Below are positions 38,853-46,895 of a DNA stretch of 64,000 bases, piece after piece. Source of the DNA: Flammeovirga pectinis. GTDB taxonomy: Bacteria > Bacteroidota > Bacteroidia > Cytophagales > Flammeovirgaceae. Position 1 is the stretch's first letter; every line of letters begins with the position of its first letter. The position numbers and the translations under genes were made by a program. Location of the stretch: the NCBI RefSeq assembly GCF_003970675.1, contig NZ_CP034563.1:1121501-1185500 (forward strand), written 5' to 3'. The notes beneath the pieces were generated by a model. That model worked only from the letters and a program-made list of their open reading frames with translations. It had not been told where the DNA came from and did not search any database.

Positions 38853-38920
38853 GGTTAACGTTTCTTGTATGGTGCGTTTGCTGCCCGAAGGGAGCAAATG
38901 AACTATACAAATTGTTGTGT
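38853..38920. repeat. attC-like site A8 (different sequence family)
   Basis: Boxes GGTTAAC and GTTGTGT flank an unrelated hairpin: TTGTATgGTgCgTTTGCT pairs with AGCAAAtGaACtATACAA around GCCCGAAGGG. The architecture of the other sites is kept with different bases. The stop of the PhyH gene lies within it. Confidence 0.7.
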
Positions 38921-39646
38921 GCTGGCTTTTTTTATTCCATAATGTTCCAACCAAGCCAGCGGTTCGGTTAGATTATGTCGATTAAACTCTAAATGTATTA
39001 CTCGCCTTTTCTTTCCGTTTGTGGTTCTATTCGAAGCATGTAAAGTCAGAGGTTTCATTAACATTACTCCACCTTTTTCTACTTCACAGATAAATTCATT
39101 TTCTAAATTCCAATCTTTTGAGTCAGCACGAATTATTCCATTTAAGTGAGATTTCGGAATTACTTTTAAAGCTCCATTATTTTTGTCCGTTTTGTCCAAA
39201 TGAATTCGAATGGTTATTGTGTCTTTTAAAATCTCAATCGGTGGTTGAACTCCGAATTGTCCTTTTTTAAAAGTCCAATTCACATAATTTTCCAAATCGG
39301 CTTTTTGATTAACTGATATGCTCAAATCTTGGTGATAAGCAACGAACCAATTCGATTCGCTTGGTTTGTCAAAATAAATGGCTTTTGTCAGGAAATATTG
39401 GGATTCGGAAAGGTTAGAAATTAAATCAATCAGTTTTCTGTTAAACAAGAGACTACTTAATTCAGGCACATTTTTAATTAATTGTCTAATTGCAAACAAG
39501 TCCTTTGTTTTCATAAACGAATTTCCGTCCTGTTCAGCATTTTCGATACAAGCTAAAATTTCGCTTAATTCGTTGTCTGAATACAAGTCAGCTAATACTG
39601 AATATCCATTTTCTTCAAGTTCTATTTTATTCTTTTTGTAATTCAT
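38903..39646 (-). CDS. Phytanoyl-CoA dioxygenase (PhyH) family protein, cassette-encoded
   Basis: A 247-residue Fe(II)/2-oxoglutarate-type dioxygenase. It has the metal-binding H-x-D in VAYHQDLSISV, the NNGALKVIPKSHLNGIIR strand, and the distal histidine and arginine in LTLHASNRTTNGKKRRVIHLEF. The family hydroxylates diverse small molecules; the substrate is not predictable. It fills the cassette between A8 and A9, with ends GTTGTGTGC and GCACACAAC complementary over nine bases. Its codon use looks less AT-rich than its neighbours, in line with separate origin. Confidence 0.85.
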   Translation of the reverse strand: MNYKKNKIELEENGYSVLADLYSDNELSEILACIENAEQDGNSFMKTKDLFAIRQLIKNVPELSSLLFNRKLIDLISNLSESQYFLTKAIYFDKPSESNWFVAYHQDLSISVNQKADLENYVNWTFKKGQFGVQPPIEILKDTITIRIHLDKTDKNNGALKVIPKSHLNGIIRADSKDWNLENEFICEVEKGGVMLMKPLTLHASNRTTNGKKRRVIHLEFNRHNLTEPLAWLEHYGIKKASTQQFV

Positions 39647-39658
39647 TTTTCAACTTGC

Positions 39659-39727
39659 ACACAACGGCACTGACTAAACTGCGAAGAGGACGTGTCGGCC
39701 GATATGCAGATTTAGTTGATGTTGTGC
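39659..39727. repeat. attC-like site A9
   Basis: Boxes ACACAAC and GTTGTGC around the A3-type hairpin (GACTAAACTGCGAAG / GCAGATTTAGT). Confidence 0.75.
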
Positions 39728-39737
39728 TTTCGTGATT

Positions 39738-40412
39738 TTAATTTGCTGGACTTTCAAAAACAAATTCTGATAAACAGACATCATTGTATTTGGTTCCAGG
39801 GTACAGTTCTATAATTTCGAATTTTAAGACGTCATTGTCTTTTAATGTGAATTTTCCATTTAGATTATATTCGCTTTTAAAAAATTCTTGAATATTCACT
39901 TTTTGATATTGCCAACTATCTGAAAGTTCAATAAGACAAACAGGATAGTTATTAAGATACATCTTTAATTGTTTTATTCTTCCATTTTCTAACCACAACT
40001 TTTCAGACTTACAATAACCGTTAAAAACTTCAATTATTCCTGAGAAGCAATAAACTTTACCATAACCTTCATATGAGTTTTTCCAATTGAACTGAAATGA
40101 AAAACTTTCTCCGATTCCATTACCTTCTTCTCCTTCAACCCATGCTGTTGTTAAGTTCAAATCAGATAAGTTATTAACTGAATAATTTAGATTTTCATTT
40201 TCTTTTAAAGTTGAACTAGCGGAAGCAGTCCCAATTAAACCAGAATGATAACCCCAAAATTCGCCATTGATTTGATCTATAAGTTTTGAAACATATTCAT
40301 CATCTGAAGGTTTTGCTATTTTAGAATAGATTACTTTCAACTCATTTTCCTGAGCAATACAATAGTTTAAACCTAATAGTTCAATTATTAATATGAATAA
40401 TAGTTTTCTCAA
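39738..40412 (-). CDS. Secreted protein with NADase-type glycan-binding (discoidin-like) domain, cassette-encoded
   Basis: A 224-residue protein with a signal peptide ending NYCIAQ. From about residue 58 it shows TASASSTLKENENLNYSVNN and LSDLNLTTAWVEGEEGNGIGES, the signature of the discoidin-like domain annotated as NADase-type glycan-binding. No catalytic domain is visible, so a carbohydrate-binding surface role is likely. It fills the cassette between A9 and A10, with ends GTTGTGCTT and AAGCACAAC complementary; the stop is 10 bases from A9. Confidence 0.75.
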   Translation of the reverse strand: MRKLLFILIIELLGLNYCIAQENELKVIYSKIAKPSDDEYVSKLIDQINGEFWGYHSGLIGTASASSTLKENENLNYSVNNLSDLNLTTAWVEGEEGNGIGESFSFQFNWKNSYEGYGKVYCFSGIIEVFNGYCKSEKLWLENGRIKQLKMYLNNYPVCLIELSDSWQYQKVNIQEFFKSEYNLNGKFTLKDNDVLKFEIIELYPGTKYNDVCLSEFVFESPAN

Positions 40413-40437
40413 GCTTGTAATTAGTTTGGTACATGAA

Positions 40438-40505
40438 GCACAACGCGTTGACTAAACTGCGAAGCGGACGTATCGGCCGATATGCAGATTTAGTTGATGT
40501 TGTGT
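40438..40505. repeat. attC-like site A10
   Basis: Boxes GCACAAC and GTTGTGT around the A3-type hairpin. Confidence 0.75.
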
Positions 40506-40510
40506 ACTTT

Positions 40511-41236
40511 TTATATTATCTCTTTATATTCTCGACCATTAAATCCATCATGAACCAAAATTATTTCCGTTCTCTTCATTAAAACTTGACTAGATAGATA
40601 TAATTCGAACCTTTTAAAGAAATTAATATTTTCAGTGTCTTCCCAATATATATTGAATACTGGAATTTGTAATTCATAGCTTTCAATGTTGTCTTTTAAT
40701 AAGACAGCTCCATTCCCTGAATCATTGAAGAAACCATGTTTCATAAGTTCATCTCCTAAGTATTTATAATTATTATTATATGTTCCATTATAATAAATTG
40801 TATTACCACTAGCATCGTAATTGTATTTTTCTCCTTCAAAAGGTGGAGTTAGAAATGAAAATATAAACAATAAAATTAAAATAGAAATGACACCAATTAA
40901 GCTTATACCTAAACCTTTCCAAATTGACTGTTTTTCTCCTCCATTATTAAAAAACTCCAACAAATCCTTATTTTGATATCTTTCTACAATTAAGGAAATA
41001 ATTATAGTATAAAATAAAGGGATTATTTGTTTTGGAATATCTGATAATATTTTATCAGAAGCTAGAAATAAAAATGAGAACAGTATTATTGAAAATGCTA
41101 ATGTGATAATTATTGTCAGTTTTGCTTCCTTTTCTTTGTTTAACTTTGAAAAATTGTGATAAATCAAAATTCCCCCTGCAAGAGGACCTCCAATAAATGT
41201 TGCTAAATTAATTGTTTTAAAAGAGTATAACTTCAT
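40511..41236 (-). CDS. Cassette-encoded integral membrane protein, unknown
   Basis: A 241-residue protein with four predicted membrane helices (ATFIGGPLAGGILIYH, LTIIITLAFSIILFSFLFLA, IIPLFYTIIISLIVERY, GLGISLIGVISILILLFIFSFL) and a ~105-residue soluble C-terminal domain containing YWEDTENINFFKRFELYLSS. The N-terminal half resembles small Bacteroidota proteins of unknown function. It is the cassette nearest the recombinase gene, with ends GTTGTGTAC and GTACACAAC complementary over nine bases, the position where a newly inserted cassette would be expected. Confidence 0.65.
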   Translation of the reverse strand: MKLYSFKTINLATFIGGPLAGGILIYHNFSKLNKEKEAKLTIIITLAFSIILFSFLFLASDKILSDIPKQIIPLFYTIIISLIVERYQNKDLLEFFNNGGEKQSIWKGLGISLIGVISILILLFIFSFLTPPFEGEKYNYDASGNTIYYNGTYNNNYKYLGDELMKHGFFNDSGNGAVLLKDNIESYELQIPVFNIYWEDTENINFFKRFELYLSSQVLMKRTEIILVHDGFNGREYKEII

Positions 41237-41271
41237 AGGTAAAATTGAAAGTTTTTAGATATATGAATTGT

Positions 41272-41322
41272 ACACAACATTTTATAAACTCAATTAAAAT
41301 AATGTCACTAATTGAGTTGTAG
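41272..41322. repeat. attI- or attC-like site A11 next to the recombinase gene
   Basis: ACACAAC is followed by AACTCAATTA...TAATTGAGTT, which overlaps GTTGTAG. It lies between the last cassette and the 3' end of the recombinase gene, where a primary (attI-like) site could be. The hairpin could alternatively be only a terminator. Confidence 0.45.
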
Positions 41323-41338
41323 GATATATTTATTGCGT

Positions 41339-42511
41339 TTATTCCATCTCGTCAAGAGGAGACTTGAACCCCTGGATGACCTTAGTGGAAACGTGTGTGT
41401 AAATTTCAGTTGTTTTACTTGAGTTATGACCAAGTAAAGTTTGAATATAACGTAAATCAACACCACTTTCTAACATGTGAGTGGCAAAACTATGTCGTAA
41501 TGTATGTACTGTTGCAGGTTTATTCATTTTAGCAATAACTTTTGCTCTCTTAAAAATATTCTGAACACTACTCATACTGTAACGTTTTTGCTTAGGACCC
41601 TCAAATAAATATACCTTTGGTTTAAATATTTTAAAATATTCTCTTAAAATTTCTAATGCCTTTTGAGATAGAATTGTTTGTCTATCTTTATTCCCCTTCC
41701 CTCCTGAAATCGAAATAGTCATTCTATCTGAATTGACATCTGTAATTTTCAACTTTACACATTCACTAATCCTTAAACCAGCAGAGTAAATTAACATTAT
41801 AATTGCTTTGTGTTTAAGATTTTTACAGGCATTTATTATAGAGATTACTTCTTGTTTTGATAAAACATTAGGTAGCTTTTCTTCTTTTCTAGGCCTATCT
41901 ACATGAAAATATTGAGTATCCATACCTACAATCTTCTCAAAATAGAATTTAATTGCATTTAAAGCCTGATTCTGATAAGATGTAGACTTCTTTTTATCTC
42001 TTACGACATGTAATAAATACTGCTCTATATGTGTCTTATCTAATTCTAAAATTGGTGTTTCTATAAAATAATATAGAAACTGAGAGAATACACACAAATA
42101 AGCATCTGCAGTATTATAAGCATATCTTCTACGCTCTAAATGATCTATCATTTTTAATAAAGCTTCTTTAATATGTGCATGTTTCACTCTACTATAACGT
42201 ATATATAAAGTTTTATAAGTATCCTTCTCTTCTGTAGATAAATAAGATGCAGGCTTATAACCATAAAATGCATTAGAATCTATCCAACAAATACCTTTAA
42301 ATGTTTTAATTATACTTTTTAAATGAGCTTTTGTATTTGGAACATAAACACATTGTAAAACTTCATTCCATTTTCTATTTGGAATAGTTTTTATCAATGT
42401 TTTAATTCCATCAGTCCATGGGAAATCAATTCTAATGTATTTATTTCCTTCTATTTGAATATGACTCAACTTAATATTTGTTCTTGATGATGACTTTGTT
42501 TGTAATTCCAT
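41339..42511 (-). CDS. Tyrosine recombinase adjoining the cassette array (integron-integrase-like candidate)
   Basis: A 390-residue recombinase. The first ~90 residues form an extra domain (IRIDFPWTDGIKTLIKTIPNRKW), then a SAM-like core-binding domain, then the catalytic set: R in SAGLRISECVKL, K in GKGNKDRQTIL, H-x-x-R in HTLRHSFATHMLESGVD, H in LLGHNSSKT and Y in EIYTHVS. KPATVHTLRHSFAT and the C-terminal GFKSPLD recall integron integrases, but the extra segment IntI proteins carry between the second and third catalytic patches is missing. Its 3' end faces the array, unlike classical integrons. Confidence 0.85.
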   Translation of the reverse strand: MELQTKSSSRTNIKLSHIQIEGNKYIRIDFPWTDGIKTLIKTIPNRKWNEVLQCVYVPNTKAHLKSIIKTFKGICWIDSNAFYGYKPASYLSTEEKDTYKTLYIRYSRVKHAHIKEALLKMIDHLERRRYAYNTADAYLCVFSQFLYYFIETPILELDKTHIEQYLLHVVRDKKKSTSYQNQALNAIKFYFEKIVGMDTQYFHVDRPRKEEKLPNVLSKQEVISIINACKNLKHKAIIMLIYSAGLRISECVKLKITDVNSDRMTISISGGKGNKDRQTILSQKALEILREYFKIFKPKVYLFEGPKQKRYSMSSVQNIFKRAKVIAKMNKPATVHTLRHSFATHMLESGVDLRYIQTLLGHNSSKTTEIYTHVSTKVIQGFKSPLDEME

Positions 42512-42597
42512 TGTCTTAAATTTTAATGTTTAAAACAAAATTCATCAATAAATTAGTATTAACCGGTGAATAAACGGATACTTCCGTTTGTCATCAC

Positions 42598-42996
42598 TTA
42601 AGTTGATTTGCCCATTTTTGAAAATGATTTTTCTAAAAAATATCCAGTTAAAGTTCCAATAGTATATGCAAATAAATCACTCATTAAAAAACCACGCCCC
42701 AATACTAGTGCTACAAATCTGTTTGTCCTTAAATTGACAATCCAATCTGCCTGATACAGTTGTTGGAGCTCAATTAAATAACAAATAAATACGCTATATA
42801 TTAAAATCCATCTCGAATCTTTCTTATTAAAGACAAAGCCAACAATAAAATAAATCATCAATGCATAAAGGTAATCTCCTACTCCGCTGTAAATAAGTGT
42901 ATTTAAAAATTTACTACGAGTTAATAGACCTATTACAATTATAAAAGCAATTATTATAATGTATAACTTTCTATTTCTTAAATAATGATTCTCCAA
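42598..42996 (-). CDS. DUF2809 family membrane protein
   Basis: A 132-residue protein with four hydrophobic segments and the DUF2809 signature: GDYLYALMIYFIVGF, ICYLIELQQLYQADWI, and GRGFLMSDLFAYTIGTLTGYFLE. Function of this VanZ-like family is unknown. It lies 86 bases upstream of the recombinase gene on the same strand, outside the cassette array, and seems part of the resident chromosome. Confidence 0.8.
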   Translation of the reverse strand: MENHYLRNRKLYIIIIAFIIVIGLLTRSKFLNTLIYSGVGDYLYALMIYFIVGFVFNKKDSRWILIYSVFICYLIELQQLYQADWIVNLRTNRFVALVLGRGFLMSDLFAYTIGTLTGYFLEKSFSKMGKST

Positions 42997-43123
42997 ATTT
43001 CAAAAATTTGTTTTATATAATTTGAGTTCTCAATTATATATCAAATACTTATTTACTCCTACATACTAAACCAAAGGTAATATGAATTAGTGGTATATAA
43101 TTTTGCTTTAGTACTCAATTAAA

Positions 43124-43378
43124 TTACTCCCTTTTTTTTAATTCAGCATTAATTGCCTTGATAGATTTTCGTTGTAGAGGAAGTATTGCGATACAAGAAA
43201 ACACAACTGAAAGCAATGGAATAAAAATCATTTTATTCTCCTGTGCGATTATGCAATAAGTAGTTGTAATTAATAGAACAGTTAAAATCCCAATTAAAGC
43301 TCCTATAAGTGTTCTCACACCTTTTAATTGGTTTAGTAATTGTTCATTAGTCTTACTTATTAATTCATTTTTCATCAA
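43124..43378 (-). CDS. Small two-helix membrane protein
   Basis: An 84-residue protein. NEQLLNQLKGVRTLIGALIGILTVLLI starts the first membrane helix and MIFIPLLSVVFSCIAILPL is the second; the ends are charged. It resembles small Bacteroidota proteins sometimes labelled redox-active disulfide protein 2, although only lone cysteines are present. It begins directly after the stop of the preceding membrane protein gene and is cotranscribed with it. Confidence 0.65.
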   Translation of the reverse strand: MMKNELISKTNEQLLNQLKGVRTLIGALIGILTVLLITTTYCIIAQENKMIFIPLLSVVFSCIAILPLQRKSIKAINAELKKRE

Positions 43379-43921
43379 TTACTTAGTTGTAATATTTTCA
43401 TAAATTTCATCTTCAGAAATCTGTCTGAAAGAAAATTTATATCCTTCATAGAGTGCTATACCATAAAATATTATATCCATTGGATTAAATGTAGAAGTCA
43501 TAATTTCTGGTATCAACGTAAAGTCAATTAAAGTAAGCGTTTCTACAATTGTCATACCTTGCTCGTTTGCAACTAACCAAATAATTGTCATAAAATTGCC
43601 TAATACACAACCTAATAATGCCATTGCTGCACCTACAATACCAAATATCTGATCTACTCCTTTTCCAAATAATCTAGTAGTATAACCTACTAATAAACCT
43701 ACTGCTACAGCCATATAACCAATCTGATAATCGGTTGCTACAGTAATTGCAGCCCATGCTATACCACCAATAACGGCAGCAATTAAACCGCCAATAAATG
43801 CCATTGGTAAATTTTGATCTAGCTTTATTTGCTCCATAAAATGAAGAAACTTTTCTTCTGCTGCTTTCTTTTGATTTTGTTCTAAGTTTGCGTCTTCAAG
43901 TAATTGATTGTTATTTTCCAT
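43379..43921 (-). CDS. Multi-pass membrane protein of unknown function
   Basis: The frame opens at 43966, but the ATG at 43921 (MENNNQLLED) is a more likely start, giving 180 residues. An acidic, helical N-terminus precedes about four membrane segments (LPMAFIGGLIAAVIGGIAWAAI, MAVAVGLLVGYTTRL, FGIVGAAMALLGCVLGNFMTII, and one near GIALYEGY). Similar proteins with a GG-rich first helix and a VGxxxRxxGKG loop are common in Bacteroidota with no known role. It is upstream of and abutting the small two-helix gene. Confidence 0.7.
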   Translation of the reverse strand: MENNNQLLEDANLEQNQKKAAEEKFLHFMEQIKLDQNLPMAFIGGLIAAVIGGIAWAAITVATDYQIGYMAVAVGLLVGYTTRLFGKGVDQIFGIVGAAMALLGCVLGNFMTIIWLVANEQGMTIVETLTLIDFTLIPEIMTSTFNPMDIIFYGIALYEGYKFSFRQISEDEIYENITTK

Positions 43922-44078
43922 TTTTAAAAGTGGTTTTAGATAAAAAAGAGGGTTAGTCTGATACACCCGTTTATAAATACATTACTAGTATATTTTTCAA
44001 TAATAGTCTTTTATATATTGAAATACATTAGTAACTTTCTTCTTAACGATTCTAATAACTAATAAATCTCTGCTTACA

Positions 44079-44486
44079 ATGATACATAAGACTTGCTTAG
44101 CTTGTAATACAAAAATTATTAAAGGACGAAGTGACAGGAAATTTTGCTCAGAATCTTGCCGAGCAACCTATAACTATAACCTGCGTAAGGTTAAAAATAA
44201 TGGTATAACTATACATCAAGAAATCTTAAAGAAAAACAATAAGATCCTTAAACAGCTTGTTCCAAATGGACATGGTACAATCCGTAAAAAATTAGCAAGC
44301 GAATTAGGATATAATTTCAACTATTTCACTCACTTCTATAAAACGAATAAGGGAATTTATTATTTCTGCTACGACTTTGGTTTCCAACCGATCACTAAAG
44401 GTAGTGCCGAGAAAATGTTGGTTGTACAGTGGCAGAATTATATGGAAAGACAACAATTTGACCCTTGGTCAAGAGTTGTAAAGTAA
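44079..44486 (+). CDS. Small zinc-ribbon protein
   Basis: A 135-residue protein. The N-terminus has CLACNTKIIKGRSDRKFCSESC, a CxxC...CxxxC zinc ribbon of the type found in DUF2116-like proteins. The rest is basic and helical, with GHGTIRKKLASELGYNFNYFTH and an aromatic YYFCYDFGFQPI stretch. The ribbon suggests nucleic acid or protein binding, but no function is known. It is divergent from the membrane protein pair to its left. Confidence 0.7.
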   Translation: MIHKTCLACNTKIIKGRSDRKFCSESCRATYNYNLRKVKNNGITIHQEILKKNNKILKQLVPNGHGTIRKKLASELGYNFNYFTHFYKTNKGIYYFCYDFGFQPITKGSAEKMLVVQWQNYMERQQFDPWSRVVK

Positions 44487-44540
44487 GAGTTGTTAGCCTT
44501 GTTCATGTTTTTATAGATTAAAAGAGTTGTAAGTTAGTAA

Positions 44541-44614
44541 CCAGATAAATTGAATTGAAGTTATTATTTTTTGGCATGGCTTCGCCACGTCAGTCACATT
44601 ACAATAACTTATTT
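44541..44614. other. Intergenic inverted repeat
   Basis: AAGTTATT (about 44558-44565) pairs with AATAACTT, with TGGCttcGCCA between. It is a stable hairpin of unknown role between convergent genes. The order GTT...AAC is the reverse of an attC site, so it is not counted as one. Confidence 0.3.
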
Positions 44615-44637
44615 TAGTCGCATAAATATAGATTATT

Positions 44638-45003
44638 TTATTGGCGTTCCAAAATATACATATCCGACATTTTGCTACTTATTTTATTTCCTTTTGAATC
44701 AAGTTGTTGCAAATTTCCATTAGTAAATAAGTATAAGAATGCTCCGTGTTTTCTACCTTTTAATTTCACTATATTATTTTCTACAGTAAAAGAGCCTCTC
44801 TCCATTTTTATTCTATCAGATTTACCCATGTATTCAGATGTTAACATAAAAGTTGAATCTTTTGTAAGTACAATACCTGTTTTAATTCCAGAACAATCTG
44901 CACATGGGATCATACCTTTGTATTTCCCTATAACGGATTCACTTTGTGGTGCACAAGAGAAAAATGAAATAAGTAAAACGGATAAAAATAATATGTTACG
45001 CAT
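44638..45003 (-). CDS. NlpE N-terminal domain lipoprotein
   Basis: The frame extends to 45066, but the ATG at 45003 gives a standard lipoprotein signal, MRNILFLSVLLISFFSCA, and a 121-residue product. The mature protein has GKYKGMIPCADCSGIKTGIVL, the CxxC-containing start of the NlpE domain, which in E. coli senses surface contact and copper and activates the Cpx response. This short form has only the N-terminal barrel. No two-component system is adjacent. Confidence 0.8.
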   Translation of the reverse strand: MRNILFLSVLLISFFSCAPQSESVIGKYKGMIPCADCSGIKTGIVLTKDSTFMLTSEYMGKSDRIKMERGSFTVENNIVKLKGRKHGAFLYLFTNGNLQQLDSKGNKISSKMSDMYILERQ

Positions 45004-45066
45004 ATAGATAAAAAATTGAGTTATGTTAAAGTTGACTTCAAATATAAAAATGTTTTTTACAATCAT

Positions 45067-45473
45067 GAAATAATTTTTTGTACAAAAGTAAATTGATTCA
45101 GTTACTACTATTATTTACAATAAAAATGTTTCCACTTTACCAAAAAAAGGTATTAATTAAAGAATTTAATAAGCTATTGATCGCTAAAAATTAATTCTCA
45201 ACTTTTAATTACTAAATTCTTAATACAAGAGAACAATTTTGTAATAAATAGAGTTTAAAATCATGATAAATCAAATTGCAGAATAAGAACTAAATAGATA
45301 AATAGTGTTTTTTTGGTGTAAAAATAGATTTGGTATTACACTTTAGAACATTGTTTAGAATTTTATGTTACTGTTTTTCAATATCTAAAAAAAATTATAA
45401 TTTAAAACTTAATTCTAAACGGTTTACATACTAACTTAGAGTTGTATTTACACAATCATTTTTTATAATAATT
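45067..45473. other. Divergent intergenic region
   Basis: About 400 bases of AT-rich DNA between the NlpE-like gene and the metallo-hydrolase gene. I see no open frame, RNA gene or clear promoter pair. Confidence 0.5.
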
Positions 45474-46895
45474 ATGAGACTCACTTTTTGGGGTGCTGCA
45501 CAACAAGTAACAGGAAGCATGGCAATGCTAACCTTAGACGATGGATATCAAGTACTAATTGATTGTGGTATTGATATGGCTAATCTTTCTGAAAAAGACC
45601 CTATTTACCCAAATTCAGCATTCCCTTTTGATGCTACATTAGTAAATGTAGTACTTCTAACGCACGCTCATCTCGATCATTCTGGGAAATTACCCAACTT
45701 ATATAAAGAAGGTTACGAAGGACAAATTTTATGTACTTCGCCAACCGCAGATTTATCTAGAATATTGTTAGAAGATTCTGCTAGAATTAACCAGCGGAAA
45801 TTAAAGGCCTACAACAAGAAAAAAACAAAAGGTCAATCTATAGATCATTATACTTTTATACCTGATAATCTGTATACAGAAAGTGATGTAAACAACACTA
45901 TGAATGAGGTTGTTCCTATTCAATTTTCAAGAAGGTTTAATGTAAAACCTGGTTTATGGGTTACGTTTTTACCTGCAGGTCATCTGTTAGGTGCTGCACA
46001 TATTTATATTGAAGTTGAAGAGAATAACGAAAGAAAAACATTTCTTTTTAGTGGTGATATTGGGCGTAAAGACTACCCTCTTTTAATTGATCCTGTAGAA
46101 GTTCCTCAGGCAGATTACGTAATCTGCGAAACGACTTATGGAAACAGAGAACATACTAAAATTGTAGACTCTGCAAAAGAAATTCAAGATGTTATAAAGC
46201 GTACTTGTATTGATATGCCAGGACGTTTAATTGTTCCTGCTTTTAGTATTGGTAGAACGCAAGCTGTTTTATTTGAAATGCACAAACTTTTTGAGGCCAA
46301 TAAACTACCTCCTATTAAAGTTTTTGCAGATAGCCCTCTTGCTATGCAGAGTAATCACATTTATGAAAGATACTCCTATCTTTTAAATAAAGAAGCTAAA
46401 GAATTTAAAGAAGACAATGATAGTTTATTCAATTTTGAAAACATTGAATATGCACAAAAACAAAACGATAGTAAGGCAATTTCTAACTACACAGAAGCTT
46501 GTATTATTATCTCTTCTTCTGGAATGTTAGAAGGTGGTAGAATTCAACATCACATACAGGCCAATATGGAAAATCCTTATGCAACGGTATTAATGGTAGG
46601 ATATTCTGCTGAAGGAACTTTAGGAGCTCGCTTACGTGACAATGAAGGTTTTCTACGCATGGGTAGTGAAGAACATAGAGTACATTGTAAAATTGAACAA
46701 ACAGATTCTTTTAGTGGTCATGGTGATGTAAATGATTTACAAAACTTTATCAGTCAACAAGATAAAAACAAGGTGACTCAAATATTTTTAAGTCATGGTG
46801 AAGAAGAATCTATGATTGCTTTCAAAGAAAGAATTGAAAATTTAGGATATAAAAACGTTGTGATCCCTACTAAAGGGCATGAATTTATAGTATAA
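45474..46895 (+). CDS. Beta-CASP metallo-beta-lactamase-fold hydrolase (RNA-processing type)
   Basis: A 473-residue protein of the CPSF73/YSH1-like MBL family, which cleaves RNA with two zinc ions. Visible motifs are WGAAQQVTGSMAML, the zinc-binding LTHAHLDHSG near residue 65, GHLLGAAHIYIE, the FLFSGDIGRKDYPLL strand, then the beta-CASP region (CETTYGNREH, IVPAFSIGRTQAVLFEMH) and C-terminal SSSGMLEGGRIQHH and FSGHGD. The final HGEEESMIAFKERI block supports an RNase-type exonuclease or endonuclease. Its stop overlaps the next start by one base (TAATG). Confidence 0.9.
   Translation: MRLTFWGAAQQVTGSMAMLTLDDGYQVLIDCGIDMANLSEKDPIYPNSAFPFDATLVNVVLLTHAHLDHSGKLPNLYKEGYEGQILCTSPTADLSRILLEDSARINQRKLKAYNKKKTKGQSIDHYTFIPDNLYTESDVNNTMNEVVPIQFSRRFNVKPGLWVTFLPAGHLLGAAHIYIEVEENNERKTFLFSGDIGRKDYPLLIDPVEVPQADYVICETTYGNREHTKIVDSAKEIQDVIKRTCIDMPGRLIVPAFSIGRTQAVLFEMHKLFEANKLPPIKVFADSPLAMQSNHIYERYSYLLNKEAKEFKEDNDSLFNFENIEYAQKQNDSKAISNYTEACIIISSSGMLEGGRIQHHIQANMENPYATVLMVGYSAEGTLGARLRDNEGFLRMGSEEHRVHCKIEQTDSFSGHGDVNDLQNFISQQDKNKVTQIFLSHGEEESMIAFKERIENLGYKNVVIPTKGHEFIV

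Noticed and set aside
44541-44614. Possible orphan attC
   Set aside because: It is a hairpin, but its outer boxes run GTT...AAC and not AAC...GTT, and no cassette-like neighbour has complementary ends.
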